This document shows positions 12,600-25,699 of a stretch of 64,000 bases of DNA, piece after piece. Position numbers and translations under genes: made by a program. Where the stretch lies: NCBI GenBank assembly GCA_029532625.1, contig JARFXM010000008.1, positions 2,666,001-2,730,000 of the forward strand. Direction: 5' to 3'. The first letter of the stretch is position 1, and the number at the start of each line of letters is the position of its first letter. Source of the stretch: Lomentospora prolificans (taxonomy: Eukaryota > Ascomycota > Sordariomycetes > Microascales > Microascaceae). Under the pieces are notes generated by a model that was not told the DNA's origin, did no database searches, and worked only from the letters and a program-made list of their open reading frames with translations.

Positions 12600-13592
12600 G
12601 TTAAACTAAAACTCCTACTAGACTTTTTTAAGTTTACTAGGAAGTAGAAGGACTATAATATATAGGTATAGTAGATATATAATAAGATCTACTATAATAG
12701 CCTATTTATTAGGGATAATAGAAGGATATAGTATATTATTAACTCTTATTTAAAACTAATACCCTAAGCTATAGTCTTAACTTTTTTTACTAAAGGTAAT
12801 CTAAATAGTCTCTAAGACCTTAATACCTTTATAGATTATCTAGACTAGACCTATATTAATAAGAACTAGAGAGCCTATATATATAATAAACTTTATATTT
12901 TAAAATAAAGGGCTAGTAAATTCTATTTATCTTACCTACTTAGGTATAAATAGCTAATAGTAGAAGTAGGTATAGCTAGTTAGGTAGATAATATTAAGAT
13001 CTCCCTCTTTAAGAAGGGCTTTTACTAAGAGATTTATAAAAAGCTAATTAATATAAACCTCCCTTCTAAGTACTTCTAGTAGATTAATTATATTAGAGAG
13101 ATTATAGGTAAACTTAAATAGCTAGAATAGAGCTTATACCTAGCCTTCTATTAGAGCCCTAACTTAACTAAAAGACTAGAAAAGAAATCTAGCTCTTAGT
13201 ATATTTTAGACTATTATCCCTAACTTAATAAAGATAGGGATATAAGGATAATAAGAGTAAACTATACTTATATAAATAGGTATACTAAGTAAAAATAGAA
13301 CTATAAGTATTTACTAAAGAATAGGAAGGAACTAATATAACCCTCCTATCTTAATACTAGCTCCCTTTATAATAGCTCTAAATACTTATCTATACTATTA
13401 AAGGAAGTCCCTATTAGGTAAGTAAAAGAAGATATAAAGAGTACTTTAGAATTTTTAGATAAGGAGAGTAAGTTAGAAAAAGGCTAGCTCTAATATAAAG
13501 TTAGGTATTAGAGCTTCTAGTAACTAAGAAGTAAGATTAGGAAGCTTTTAAACTAAGAATAGATAAGAACTCTATACTAATTACTACTTAAG
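12600..13592 (+). pseudogene. element A gag remnant
   Basis: RIP-degraded gag region between the 5' LTR and the point where element B inserted (TTAAG, 13588-13592). Glutamine-to-stop changes are frequent. No single motif survives well enough to be decisive; the assignment rests on position. Confidence 0.6.
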
Positions 13593-13943
13593 TGTTACAC
13601 TATATCATGCAAGCAAGCATGGAGGCGCTCCATGACACGCCACACCAATGTAAGCAAGTATGAATATACTCTGGCAGAACCTTAGCAGTAAGTAAGCAAT
13701 ACTGAAGGTTAAAGGTAAGGAATATATAAAAGAAGTAAGGAACTATAAGCTAGATAGAAAGAATAAGACTATTTTACTATTATAAAGGAATACCTATACT
13801 ATATATGAATAGAATATATAGAGGTTAATTAACATGAAACTAGTGATCATCTTAAATCTATGAATAGTATCATAGAACCCTCCTACTTACTTGTTAGCAG
13901 CTCAGTAGCTAGTAAGCAAGTAGACATAGCATGAGCTATAATA
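13593..13943 (+). repeat. 5' LTR of element B
   Basis: 351 bp. Its first 100 bases kept GC (GCATGGAGGCGCTCCATGAC) whereas the 3' copy lost it; the last 100 bases show the reverse. RIP hit the two LTRs unevenly. Confidence 0.94.
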
Positions 13944-14099
13944 GTAGTAGTATTACTTATTCAACCCTTCATCCTTAAGTAAGAAACCACTCCCTGAAAG
14001 AGCTATCTTAATAGTGAGATAGCTATAACAGGTCCTCTATAATCTCTATATAAAAGAGATTACTACCCTAACAAGATGCTAGTAATCCTAGGATTACTA

Positions 14100-17000
14100 A
14101 CCAGTAATAATAACAAGTAGTATACCTAGTGCTAGCTATAAATCACCTTCATAGTAATTACAAGCTAAGAAGGTAAAAACAAGTAGGAATAGAGGAAGCT
14201 AGTAATAGTAGGAATCCTCTAGACCCTAATAAGATACTACCTATTAAGGGTAAAAAAGGAGTAGTAACTTATACCTAAATAGTAGTAGCTACTTCCTCCT
14301 TAAATACCCCTAGTGATTTTCCTTATTCTAATAATAGTAATAACCCCTATAAGTATAAAACTACTAGCTTACTAAGTAGGGTATCCTCCCCTCTATAAGA
14401 AATAGCTAGAGAATACTCCCTTAAGGCCTCTTTAGAATAGTAATTATATAAGGAAAGCTAACCTAGAGCTTAAAGGGAAGGACTAAGCTATAGTAGAAGA
14501 TACTTAGTAATAGCTAGCTAGGATTAGTATAGGATACCAGTTAGTAGTAAGAGATATAGTATACTTACTAACTGGTATATCACCCTAGTTATAAGAAGTG
14601 CTCTATAGTTAGTAGTAAGTACTAGTAAGTGATTATAAGCTATCACTCTTTATATCTAGGAAGGTTAACCTTTACTAACTGGATTTATACTAAAAGGAAG
14701 AGGAGATAATAGTAGAGAGGCTTACTAACTAGACTAATAAATACCTAGTATCTATTACCCTTAAAACCTATATATATAAGGTCTAGTAGTATAAGTAAGG
14801 GATAATACCCCTATACTAAGATACCTATAACTAGGGTTTAATTAGCCATAATATCTAGTACTAGAGGGTATACTAGTTATTTAGTATTAATCCCTAGAAA
14901 GACCTTTAGTAGTATTACTAATCCTACTACTAAGACAAGATAGTAATTATAGCTAGCTAATAGATAAGGATTATAAACCTACCCCTATATTTAGCTTATA
15001 AGGAACTAGTAACTATTCACTAATTAGAAGTTAAGGATAACTAGATATAACTAAGATAGTAGAAGCTATTATATAGGTATTCTAAAGAGTAATACCCTAG
15101 TAGCTACTATATCCTAACCCTATAGTACTGGTACCTATACTGCTATCTAGAAGTAAGATAGTAATAGAATACTAATAGTAGATCAAGTTAATTAGTTTCT
15201 TTTAGCCAGATACTGATAAAAAGAAGTATAGTAAGTAAGGATGCTTTATAGATAGTAAATAAATATACTTCTATAATATAACCCTTTTCACTAATGTACT
15301 AGAGGTAGAGGCTTAAGATAGTATAGAGAAGGTATACTAGATAGTAATTAGCCTCTATAAACTATTAAGAGGTAAAGTATTAATATAATAGAGTAAGATT
15401 ATTTCCCTATAAGAAAGGCAGTGATTATAGTGAGGAATAGTTGATAGATAGGTAGTTACCCTATATTGATAGTTTAGTATTTAGAGGTATAAAGCTAAAG
15501 AATAGTTAACTAAGAATATATATATAGTTGTAGATATAAAAAAGTAGAAGCTAGTATACGATTTTATAGTCTAATATATATAGTATATATAAGTATAGGA
15601 TAATAGCAGTATCTATAGTCAGCTGATAGTAGCTTATAATTACTTAAACCTTACCTTATAAGTAGTGATAGTAAAGCTAGTAGAAGAAGGAGATACTAAT
15701 AAGTAGATAATAAGAGTAGAAGAAAAGGCTAAACCACTAAGGCGATCCCTTACTACTTCTTAGCCACTGATAGAAGAGACTACCTAGCTAGTAGATATAG
15801 TATTAGTAGATAAAGTAGATAGTAAAAGTGAGTAGGTAGTAGTAAACTAGGCCTAGTCGAACTAATAGTAGTAGTAAGATAGGCTATACTAAGGATATAG
15901 TAACCTAGAACATAAAAGAAAGCCTATAAGGGAAAAATTACTAGTAATAAGGTAATAGAGAAGGGCTAAGGAGAGAGATAGAACCCCTACTTACTAAAAG
16001 GAGTTTACTAATTAGTATACCCTATTTTACTTAGGTAACTCTTAACTATAATAACTATTAAGAAGGTTATAGTAGATAGGGTAGAAGGATAAAAGGTATC
16101 CTTAATAGTTTAAAACTTACTAGAAAAGAAATAACTAGTAAGGGAGAAGCTATCTAGTTGAAAAGATATATAAGGATAACCCTAATACTAGTAAGGAGGA
16201 GAGAAAGCTATAGTAGGCTAGCTATATATTTATAGTAATAGGTAAGGAAGGAAGTAGTAAAGATAATACTTCTAAGCTAGAGAAAGATAATATATTTATT
16301 ATAAAAGGTAAGCTAGCTAGTAATAATAATAAGAGTAAGAGTGGAACTAGTAGGGAGGAATTTAATACCTATTATTCCTAGCTAGTAAGCAAGGAAGAGA
16401 GGAGTAGGGCAAATATATACCTAATATATAGAGAAGTATTTTAGTCTAAGAAGGCTCTATATTACTATTATTAGGCTAAGAGATATAGGTAGTAAGGAAG
16501 GGATAAGGAGGTAAATATAAAAAGAGATTATAGGAGATTATATCTAAGAAATTAAATAGTAAATAATAATAATCTACCCTATTCCCTAAGATAAGTAATT
16601 AACCTAATAATACTACTAACCCTTATCCTAAAGGACTAGTAAATAATATACTTAAGGATACTAATAAGGTTTAAAAAGAATAGGCTAGAAGTAGAGGTCT
16701 ACCTTAATATAGGAGTAAGCTCTATCCTAGTTAATAAGGAATAGCTTACTAAGAATTCACTAAATATAGTATTCACTACTAAAAGTAAGCTTATTATAAT
16801 AGTAGGTATAGGGGCTAATTTCAATATAACTAAGGAGGCTAGCTTTAATTTCTATATCCTAGGAATAATATAGGGAATAGAAGTTAATAGCTATATAACT
16901 ATAATAGTAGATATTATTAATAACCTTAGTCTAAAACTATTACTTAGTAATAATTTCTTAATATGAATAGGAGTGATAATTAACCTACAGAAAGGAATTA

Positions 17001-20000
17001 CTAAGTTCCTAGTATATTAGGGGATGAAAGTAGACCTGAGGATATTAAAGAAGAAAAGAAGGATAGAAAGAAAGGTAGTAGTAGCTTATATAGTAAGGAT
17101 TCTACTAGGATTTGAAATAGTAATCCCTCTCTACTATATTAACCTTCTAAAACTAATAAGAGTAGGAAAGGTTAGGTAGTAGAAGGAAGGGGATAGTAAG
17201 TAAGAGTAAACTTACTACTTTTAGTTAATATATAATAATATCTATAATACTAAGATATTATAGTCTACTTCTAAAATAGTAATAGCTAGTAACCTAATAG
17301 TATCCTAAATAATATTAAAGTATAGTAAAAGAGTAGGAAGAATAGTAGAGAGTAACCCTAAAGAATAGGTATTTATAATATTAATAGAAGTAATAGAAAG
17401 GCTAGATAATCCTATTAAGGGAGAGGTTACTTACTAGTAGTTATAAATAGTAGAGAAAGAGGTAGTAAAGGTATAAGAAGAGTAAAAGTAGGCCTAAAAG
17501 GTACTTCTTAATACTAATTATTAAATCCCTAGCTATAGCATCAATATACTAGAGAAAGTACTAGTTATAAAGACTAAAAAAGGGGTTTTAATAGTAAATA
17601 CTAACCTAGAGTTTATAGTAAAGATAACTAACCTTATAAATAAATATAAGATTATCTATAAGGATTAAGGGATTATATTTATAGTAGAAGAGGATAAAAT
17701 AAGAATTAATCTTATTAATAATTAGTAAAACTAAAAATAAAATATATACTAATACCTATTAGTAAGTAATAAGAGACTTATTTTAGATAAGACTTATAAC
17801 CCTCTTTACTAGTAAGGAAAGATAGAATAGATAAGGTAACCAGTACTAATCACTTACCTAGTATTTATAGTATACTAATCTATAGATATTAAGAAATATG
17901 ATAGGAGAGTAGTTATTAACCTATAACTACTAAACAAGTAGGTAATACTAGATATTTACCTACTACTAAGTTAGGAAGATATTATAGAAATACTATATGG
18001 TAAGTAAGTGTTTACTAGCCTAGATACTAAAAAGTTCTTCTATTAGCTACTAATCTATTATAAGCATTATAACTACATAGTAGTGATCAGCCTATAAGGG
18101 TTGGAGCGATTGAATGTCATTCTTATGGGTTTCAAGAACTTACTAGTGTTTACATAATAATACATGGATTGCTTATTCTTCAAGTACTGTCATTTCGTGT
18201 AAGCATATATTAATAACATCATGATCTTTAGTAATATAGAGGAGGAGCATCTACACTATATGGAAATAGTGATATAGATAATAAGTAGGAATTACTTATA
18301 TATCTCTATAGGTAAATCCTTTATAGGTTTCCCTAGTATTACTTTCCTTAGTTATGTCTTTGATAGTGATAGTAAGTGGAAGATAAGTGATTATATTCTA
18401 GGATTTGAATAGATAATATAGTGCCCTGATAATTTGGAAAAGTTAGAATATTATATTAGTATAGTAATATTTATCTATATAATGATTCTATAGTTTAATA
18501 TATAGATAGTACCACTATAGAGGTAGAAAACCATAGAGCTAAAAGCTATATAAGAGAGCTAGGAGATTATCCCTAGAAAGAATAGTAAGTAGTAGAGGAA
18601 GTAGAAAGTAAGTAAATATAGGTTTACCCTAATACTAGAAGAGTAGAAGGTATTTACTAACCTATAATCCTTCTTCTATAAGTAAATGTTACTATACTAT
18701 ATAGATCTAGACTGAATACTATTCTTAAAAGTGGATACTAGTAGAATCACTTTTAGTATATATATATTCTAGCTATATAGTAAGGAATAGGATAGTAAAT
18801 CTATTCTAGGAAAAGATATTATAGTAAAGGAATTATAGCTACTATACTTTTTATTATATATATACTTAAATATAGAGAAGAAGTATAGATTAATAGAGGT
18901 AGAATTAGTAGTAGTTATCTAGGTAGTAAGGAAGCTATAGAAAATAGTTAGGGTAAATAGATCCCTAATAGTAATCTTTATAGATTACTTACTATTAAAA
19001 GGGATTATAAAATATACCTCCTTGAAGACTATAGATCTTAGTAAGGCTAACTTAAAGCTAGTAAATACTATAAACTAGCTATTATAGTTTAATCTTAAGG
19101 TTTTCTATATACTTGGACTATTAAATATAGTACTAGATACACTTTTATAATTACTAACTATACTTATAAAGGATACTAGGCTAGACTATGAATAGCCTAA
19201 TGAACTAAATGATATCAGGATGGATATAATAGATAAGTAAGTGTATACCCTAGAGGAGGTAGAAAGGTAAGGAATATAAATACTGGTAATCTAGCTAATA
19301 GAGGATCTATAGTGATTAATTATTAATGGTTATAAGAAGGATAGTAAGCTAGGAAAGGTATTATATATAATTAAATAATAAAAGGAAGAGGAAGCTAGGA
19401 TAAGCTAGAAGAGGCTAATACTAGTTAGGCTATTCTAGGAAAGTAATAGCCTCCTCTACTTTATTAATACTAAGAGTAATTATAAGCTATATATACTATA
19501 TCTAGTAGTATAGGTTATCCTTAAGATAGTATATGATAACTATTAATATATAGGAGGTAAGAGAATACTATATAACTTATAAGACTTTTATATCTATCAA
19601 AAAGTAGATAAAATCAAGAAGTATTATAGTTACTGCCTGGTATATCTGTAGAACCAAAGGGATAGGCAGTAGTTATATGGTGAAATGAAAAGGATTGATA
19701 TAGTACTAACCCTATATTATACGATTATAATGGATTTTATTATAGATATGCCTGCTATTCTAGCAGAAGGTATATTCTAGGTAATACCTAGCTATTAAAT
19801 ACTGGATAACTTGCTAGTAATTAACTATACCTTTAGTAAGAAGACACTATTAATTATAGGTAATAAGATAGTAGCTATAGTATAGTAGGTAGCAATGGTA
19901 TTATAAGTAATATTATATTATGATTAGGGATTACCAGTATATATTATTAGTGATAGAGATCTAAAGTTCACTTTAGAAATCTGGTTAGAAGTCTATAAGG

Positions 20001-20780
20001 TACTAAAAGTTAGTTAACTAATAGTAATAGCTTACTACCTATAGACTAATAGAATATCTAAAAGGAAGATTCAGATAGTTAAGATTATAATCTACTATTA
20101 TATAGTAAACTATCTAGAAGAAAGCTGGATTAATCTCTTATTAGTACTATAGTTTAATCTTAATAATATATTTTTAGCTCTAATTAGATAAAGCCCTAAT
20201 ATACTAACCCTTAGTTTTAAGCTAAGAAATATTTTAGTAGCTATTACTAATATAGTAGGAGTAAGGAAAGTAATAATAAAACTTACACTAGACCTAATCT
20301 AGTAAGTAAACAGTAAAGAAGTAGAAGTACTTATTATAATAGCTGGTATATTATTAAAGCTAAGGTATAATAAGCACTACCAGCTAGTAACCTTTCAAGT
20401 AGGTAATATTATTTACTTATAATTATATAATAGCTATAACTTACTAGGTAAACTAAAGAAGAAGTAGTTACTAAGCTAAGTAGGACTATTTAAGATTATA
20501 AGGAGAGTATATAAACTTACTATTAAATTAAACTTCCTAAAGAACTAGAAGATTTACCTAGTAATCTTAGTAGTATATATCTTTAAACCCTTATAAGGAA
20601 GTGATCCCTATTAGAAATATATAGAACCCCTAAAGCTAGTCTAAATTAATAAAAAAAAGGAGTTTAAGGTTAAATAGATTATTAGCTACTATAATACTTA
20701 AATAGGATATAAGTATCTAGTCTATTAGGTAGGATAGGATCTAAAGGATAACTCTTAAAAGAGAGTAGAGGATATAATAG
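14100..20780 (+). pseudogene. element B gag-pol remnant
   Basis: Stop-riddled but ordered: a possible zinc-knuckle at about 16460-16505 (Cys codons now Tyr); protease near 16700 (NIGVSSILVN, from DTG-type); RT at about 17940-18560 (FTSLDTKKFFY, then YKGLERLNVILMGFKN, the 'GFKN' block of Ty3-type RT); RNase H about 18660-19180; integrase about 19560-20560 (ISDRDLKFT around the second catalytic Asp); chromodomain about 20690-20760 (GYKYLVYWVGQDLKD-like). Stops are TAA/TAG in place of CAA/CAG, as RIP predicts. Confidence 0.85.
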
Positions 20781-21209
20781 AGAATACAAGTAAGGTAGTA
20801 GGTAATTATAAGAGAGTAGTAGTAGAGGTAAAAGTGAGGAAGAGTAGATAATTAAAGTAGTAGTTAGTAGTATAAGAGGGATCTAGAATAAATATTCCTT
20901 ATAAGTTAGTATTTTATTTATTTAACCTATACTACTTACCTTACTAAATACTTAATTTAAATTATAAGAAAAGGAGGCTAGTAAGTACTAATAAAAGAAG
21001 TAGAGGTAAGTACCTACTAGTAGAAATATTATACTAGTAAGTACTAGATATAAGAAGTTAAAAGGAAGAATAAACTATAGATAATAGTAAAAAGCTAAAA
21101 ATAAATAGTAGCCAGGCTAAATAATATAAGAGGGATATAGTAAGTAATAATAAAGAAGATGCTATAGTAACTAGCAAGTAGATAAGAGGAAGGTACAAGA
21201 GTAATAGGA

Positions 21210-21480
21210 TTCTACTGATATTAATGAAAGGTGGTAGCAGATCAGCTGAAAGGCCGCAATCACCACCAAATGACAAGAGGAAGGAACAAGGGATCATGAG
21301 GATTACACAAAAAAAAAAAAAAAAGGGCAAAAACAAAAAAAAATGGTGATAGATTTAATTCAGCAGTGGATGCAATCACCAGTGGACATAATCACCAAAG
21401 GGCCAGTGATGAATATTTAAGTGACTAAAGGTGCTGGCTATCCCTCCCTCATGAACCCTTCCTGGACATCATAGTCATCC
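21210..21480. other. RIP-poor island with poly(A) inside element B
   Basis: About 270 bases keep CpA-rich sequence (several CAATCACCA copies, GCAGATCAGCTGAAAGGCCG) in an otherwise saturated element, and include a 16-base A run near 21309. Either a later insertion or a stretch shielded from RIP. Confidence 0.55.
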
Positions 21481-21670
21481 TATAACCCTATATATAATAA
21501 TAATAACCTGGTAAGTAACTAGATAACTATTAATAAGTAAACCCTATTAATAATACCTGCTCATAATAACTATTAATAAGTGAGCTCCTTTAGTAGTAAG
21601 TAAAGTTTAGTAAGTAATTATAACCTAGCCCTATAAGTAAACCTAAGTAAGAAGTAAGTAAACCAATAGT

Positions 21671-22600
21671 ATGGATATATCTATAGAAGTTGTTAGAGAG
21701 TGTATAGGAATTGCTTATAAGGAAGTTGCCTAAGAAAGGGTAGCTGAGTAATTCCTGGATAGGAAGGAATATAAGGAAGTAATAGTAGTTATTAAGGAAT
21801 TTTATAAAGAGTAAAAGGAGAACTATAGTTAGGTAGGGTACCTAGTGGTTTAGTATCTAGGGACTACCCTTAAAAGTGTGTTGGATGTAAAGTGGCTAGG
21901 AACCTTATATAAGCTGCTAGCTTGTGTAGTGGTTGCTGGCCTATGAGCCTACTATACAGATAATAAGATCCCCAGGGCTACTATAGAGGCCCTATAGAGA
22001 ATCAGTATATAAGAGCTTACAACCTACCTATTAGAAATAGTTACCAACTAGCTACCAAGGATACTAGTAAAGTGTATATCCTTGTAGTCAGTAACCTCTT
22101 CTATAACTAAAAAGAGGTAGCTATAGAACCCCTTATAATATAAGGAAGAGGGTTAGAAGGTAAGTATTATAAACTTGAAGGCTAGTAGGGAGGTAGTAAG
22201 TAAGAAGAATAAGGAGGATAGTAATGAGAGTAGTGATAGTAATAACCTGCTAGAAATTACTATATCTAGTAAGGAGACCCTGCTATAATAGTACCTCTAA
22301 AGGATTATAAAAGTAAGTTCCCTAGTACTAGGGTTACTATCTAATACTACTAATAATAAGAAGCTTCTTAAGGAAATAAGTAAGTAAGTAAGTCTATAGT
22401 AGCTTTAAATTAAATAGTTAGTAATAGAGGTAGTAACTTTTTAATAGTAATTATAAAAGTAGGAGGAGGAGATCTAGGAGTTATATAGGATGGTTAGTTA
22501 GCTAGTAGTTATAAATAAGGAGAAGAAGGAAAGTATTAAGGAGAAGGTATATTAGCTATTAATAGGAAGTAAGAAGGATTAGTAGGAAGGAGGAAAATAA
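21671..22600 (+). pseudogene. element B additional ORF downstream of pol
   Basis: Starting at ATG 21671 one frame runs 310 codons to TAA 22598-22600 with no frameshift; the interruptions I saw are TAA, TAG and TGA codons, as expected from CAA, CAG and CGA. It begins MDISIEVVRECIGIAYKEV. The C-terminal third is rich in Gln, Lys, Glu and Leu in heptad-like spacing (QLQIKQLVIEVV-type), suggesting a coiled coil. No signal peptide or membrane anchor is visible, so it does not look like an envelope protein. It sits where env or accessory genes occur in some Ty3/gypsy elements. Function unknown. Confidence 0.6.
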
Positions 22601-22821
22601 ATATAAAACCTTAAAAATACTAACTAAAGTCTCTTTTTTATAAATAAGGCCTAAGTAAGTAAGTATATACTAGCTAGAATACCCTATATACCCTATTACC
22701 CTATAATACTAGACCTAAATTTAGAGGTAAGCTAGTGCTATCTACCCCTTGGATTCTAACTTCAAACTACTAGTAAAGTACTAATAAGGTTATTAGCTAT
22801 TTTCTTACTAGCTGGGGGTAT

Positions 22822-23172
22822 TATTATACTATATTATATAAGTAAGTATAGAGGTGCTCTATAATGTGCTATACTAATATAAGTAAGTATGAATATACTC
22901 TAGTAGAACCTTAGTAGTAAGTAAGTAATACTAAAGGTTGAAGGTAAGGAATATATAAAGGAAGTAAGGAACTATAAGCTAGATAGAAAGAATAAGACTA
23001 TTTTACTATTACAAAGGAATACCTATACTGTATATGAACAGAATATGCAGAGGTTGACCAATGTGAAACTGGTGATTATCTTGAATCTGTGAATAGTGTT
23101 ATAGAACCCTCCTGCTTACTTGTTAGCAGCTCGGCAGCTAGCAAGCAAGCGGACACGGCACGAGCTGTAACA
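22822..23172 (+). repeat. 3' LTR of element B
   Basis: 351 bp, collinear with the 5' copy, ends GAGCTGTAACA followed by TTAAG. Confidence 0.95.
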
Positions 23173-23177
23173 TTAAG

Positions 23178-25094
23178 TTAATAAAAAAATTATTAAAGTA
23201 CTAGTAGATACTAGATATAACTCCTATATAACTATTAGTAAATCTCTTACTAAGTTACTCTACCTCTCTTTTATTAATTACTCTTTTTAAATAGTATAAG
23301 GGTTCTCTAATAACTCCTTAGCTATATATATTATAAGTATAGCTATACTAGATATAGAGATAGGAGGTTTTATAGAATACTTTTTTACTTATATTATCCC
23401 TAGCCTAAGTAAGGACTTATTCCTAAATAAACCCTAATTAGAAAGAAATACTATTATCTTCTATATAGATTAGTAGTACTTCTTTTATAGAAAAGTAGGG
23501 ATCTCTATCTATCTTATAAGTAAAAAGGAGTTTATAAGACTCTAAGAGATCTAGGTAATAGCTCTTCTCCCTATATACTCTTTTACTATACTTTATAGGT
23601 ACCTCTATTATAAGAAACTATTTATATTTATATAGCTAAGAGTAGTAAGTATTATAGATATAGATAAAGTACTTAAAAAGAAGGCTCCTATAAATCTAAA
23701 AGACTATATCCTATAATATATCCTTAAAGAATTCCTTAAACTCTTCTTTAAAGACTTTATAAATAAACTACCTTTTTACTAGCTAGGAGTAGACTATAAG
23801 ATTAACTTAGTTTTAAATAAGGATAGTATAGAACTACCTTTACTATAAAGTCTACTATACTATATATCTAGAGAGGAGCTACTAGTCCTCTACTAGATAC
23901 TCTCTAAGCTATTTAATAAAAAGTTTATCTAAGCTAGTAGCTTATTAGTAGTAGTCCTAGTACTTTTTATATAGAAACCAGAAGGTGGCCTCTACTTCTA
24001 TATTAACTACTAAGTACTTAATACTATATTAAAAAAGGACTATTACCTTCTCTTACTAATTATAGAGATCTTATATAACCTAGTTAGTACCTAATAGTTT
24101 ACTAAACTAGATATCTATACTATTTTCTATAAGATCTATATAGTAGAGGGCTATAAAGAGAAAACTACCTTCTAGACTTAATATAGACTCTTTAAATAGC
24201 TAGTATATTTATTTAGGCTATCTAATACTCCTATAACCTTCTAGTAGCTTATTAATATAACCCTATATAAATTTACTAATTTTATTACTACTTATATTAA
24301 TAATATACTTATATATTTAAGAGGATCCTAGAGTAACTATAAAGTAAAAGTATAGAAAATACTCTAAGTATTCTCTAATATAAGACTATACTTAGACTTA
24401 AAGAAGTATAAGTTTAATATAAAAATAGTTAAATATTTAAGGTTTATAATAACTACTAGAAAAGGTATCTTCTATAACCTAGAAAAGCTAAGGGCTATTT
24501 ATAAATAAGCCCTACTAACCTCTATAAAGAGTATCTAAAGCTTCCTTAGTTTTACTAACTATTATTAAGTATTTATCTATAACTTTATAAAAGTAACTTT
24601 ACTACTAACTTAGCTAATAAGGAAAGGGATCCTATTCTAGTAGGGCTAGGAGTAGTAGGAGGCCTTTAATATCTTAAAGGTAGCCTTTATAAAGAAGCTA
24701 ATACTTTACTAATAGGACTTTAAATAACCTACTTAGGTTAAGATAGACTACTCTAGATCTACCCTAGGTAGTATCCTCTCTTAGGAGGATAAAAGTAGGT
24801 AGTATTATATTATAGCCTACTACTTATAGTAGCTTAGCTTTACTAAGTATAACTACCCTATCTATAATAAAGAGATACTAGTAATTATATAATACCTCTT
24901 TAAATAGTCTATAGAACTAATTAGTTATAATACCTTTATTATACTTATAGACTATTAGAATCTTACTTACTTTATAACTAGGTAGTAGCTAATAGAATAG
25001 TAAAGCTACTAAGCTAAACTCCTATCTTATTATTACTTTATCTTATACTATTATCTAAGGAGTCTAAATAGTATAGCTAATACCCTATCCTACT
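23178..25094 (+). pseudogene. element A protease-RT-RNase H remnant
   Basis: Resumes element A after B. Protease: KVLVDTRYNSYIT at about 23195 (from LVDTGCNSYIT). RT: the 'KPEGGLYFYINY' block at about 23975 and YINNILIYL at about 24293 (catalytic Y-V-D-D changed to Y-I-N-N by G-to-A). RNase H follows. The stretch ends at NSIANTLS (from the conserved ADALS-type motif) where element C inserted. Confidence 0.88.
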
Positions 25095-25099
25095 AAGAG

Positions 25100-25535
25100 T
25101 GTAAGGGTCTTGACCCAGGAGGAAGGTATGGCCAAGAGCCAGACCTAGCCGCACGTGACTGCACTGAGCACCAGCCCAGCTGCCGCCCTTGGCTGGGCAG
25201 CACCACACGAACCAGCATCCCAGCGCAAGCGGCGGCGCCGAACGGATTAATGGACGGGCATAATTCAGCGACTCTGAACGAACTAGTGCGCTAGCGTAGT
25301 CTAGTAGGGCTGAACCCCTGAGAGCGGCGACTGCACCTCTGAGAGCAACGACTGTACCCCTGAGAGCAGCAACCGCATCCCTGCTAGCAGCAACTGCCCA
25401 TATAGGGGTGGAACTCTATTATAAGAGGGATGGGTAGCTCTTATAAGACCTTTGACTTAGATCTTCCCTCTTTATTATTTGAGGTTCAATATACTATAGA
25501 TTATTACCTGAGCCTTCTCTAATGAGATTATAATA
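25100..25535 (+). repeat. 5' LTR of element C
   Basis: 436 bp, TGTAAGGGTC... to ...GATTATAATA; the 3' partner ends GACTGTAATA. It contains a triplicated unit around CCCCTGAGAGCRGCGACTGC (25313-25390). Confidence 0.93.
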
Positions 25536-25699
25536 TATTAAATAATCAACCTAACAATAAATAGAATAGAATAACAAGTAGAATAAAAAGAAAACAGAAT
25601 AGAATAGAATATATAAGTAGAATAGAATTATAATAGTAGGCTTACTTTAACCCTAAAGGGTTAGTAGTAGGAACCTCCTAGACACCTTACTTATATAGG

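Larger units (their letters stand above)
13593..23172 (+). mobile_element. element B: 9.6-kb Ty3/gypsy chromovirus with an extra 3' ORF
   Basis: LTRs of 351 bp at 13593-13943 and 22822-23172, both in TG...CA form (TGTTACAC...TGTAACA), flanked by perfect TTAAG duplications (13588-13592 and 23173-23177). A purine-rich tract precedes the 3' LTR (about 22813-22820). It lies inside the gag of element A. At 9,580 bp it is long for the group; the excess is a roughly 2-kb stretch after the chromodomain that carries another open frame and a low-RIP patch. Confidence 0.95.

Noticed and set aside
21058..21336. Minus-strand ORF with a very hydrophobic translation
   Set aside because: Antisense to an A-rich low-complexity stretch of element B; the hydrophobic residues come from the poly(A) run read as Phe.
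25313..25390. CRISPR-like short repeats
   Set aside because: Only three degenerate units inside a eukaryotic LTR, with no regular spacers.
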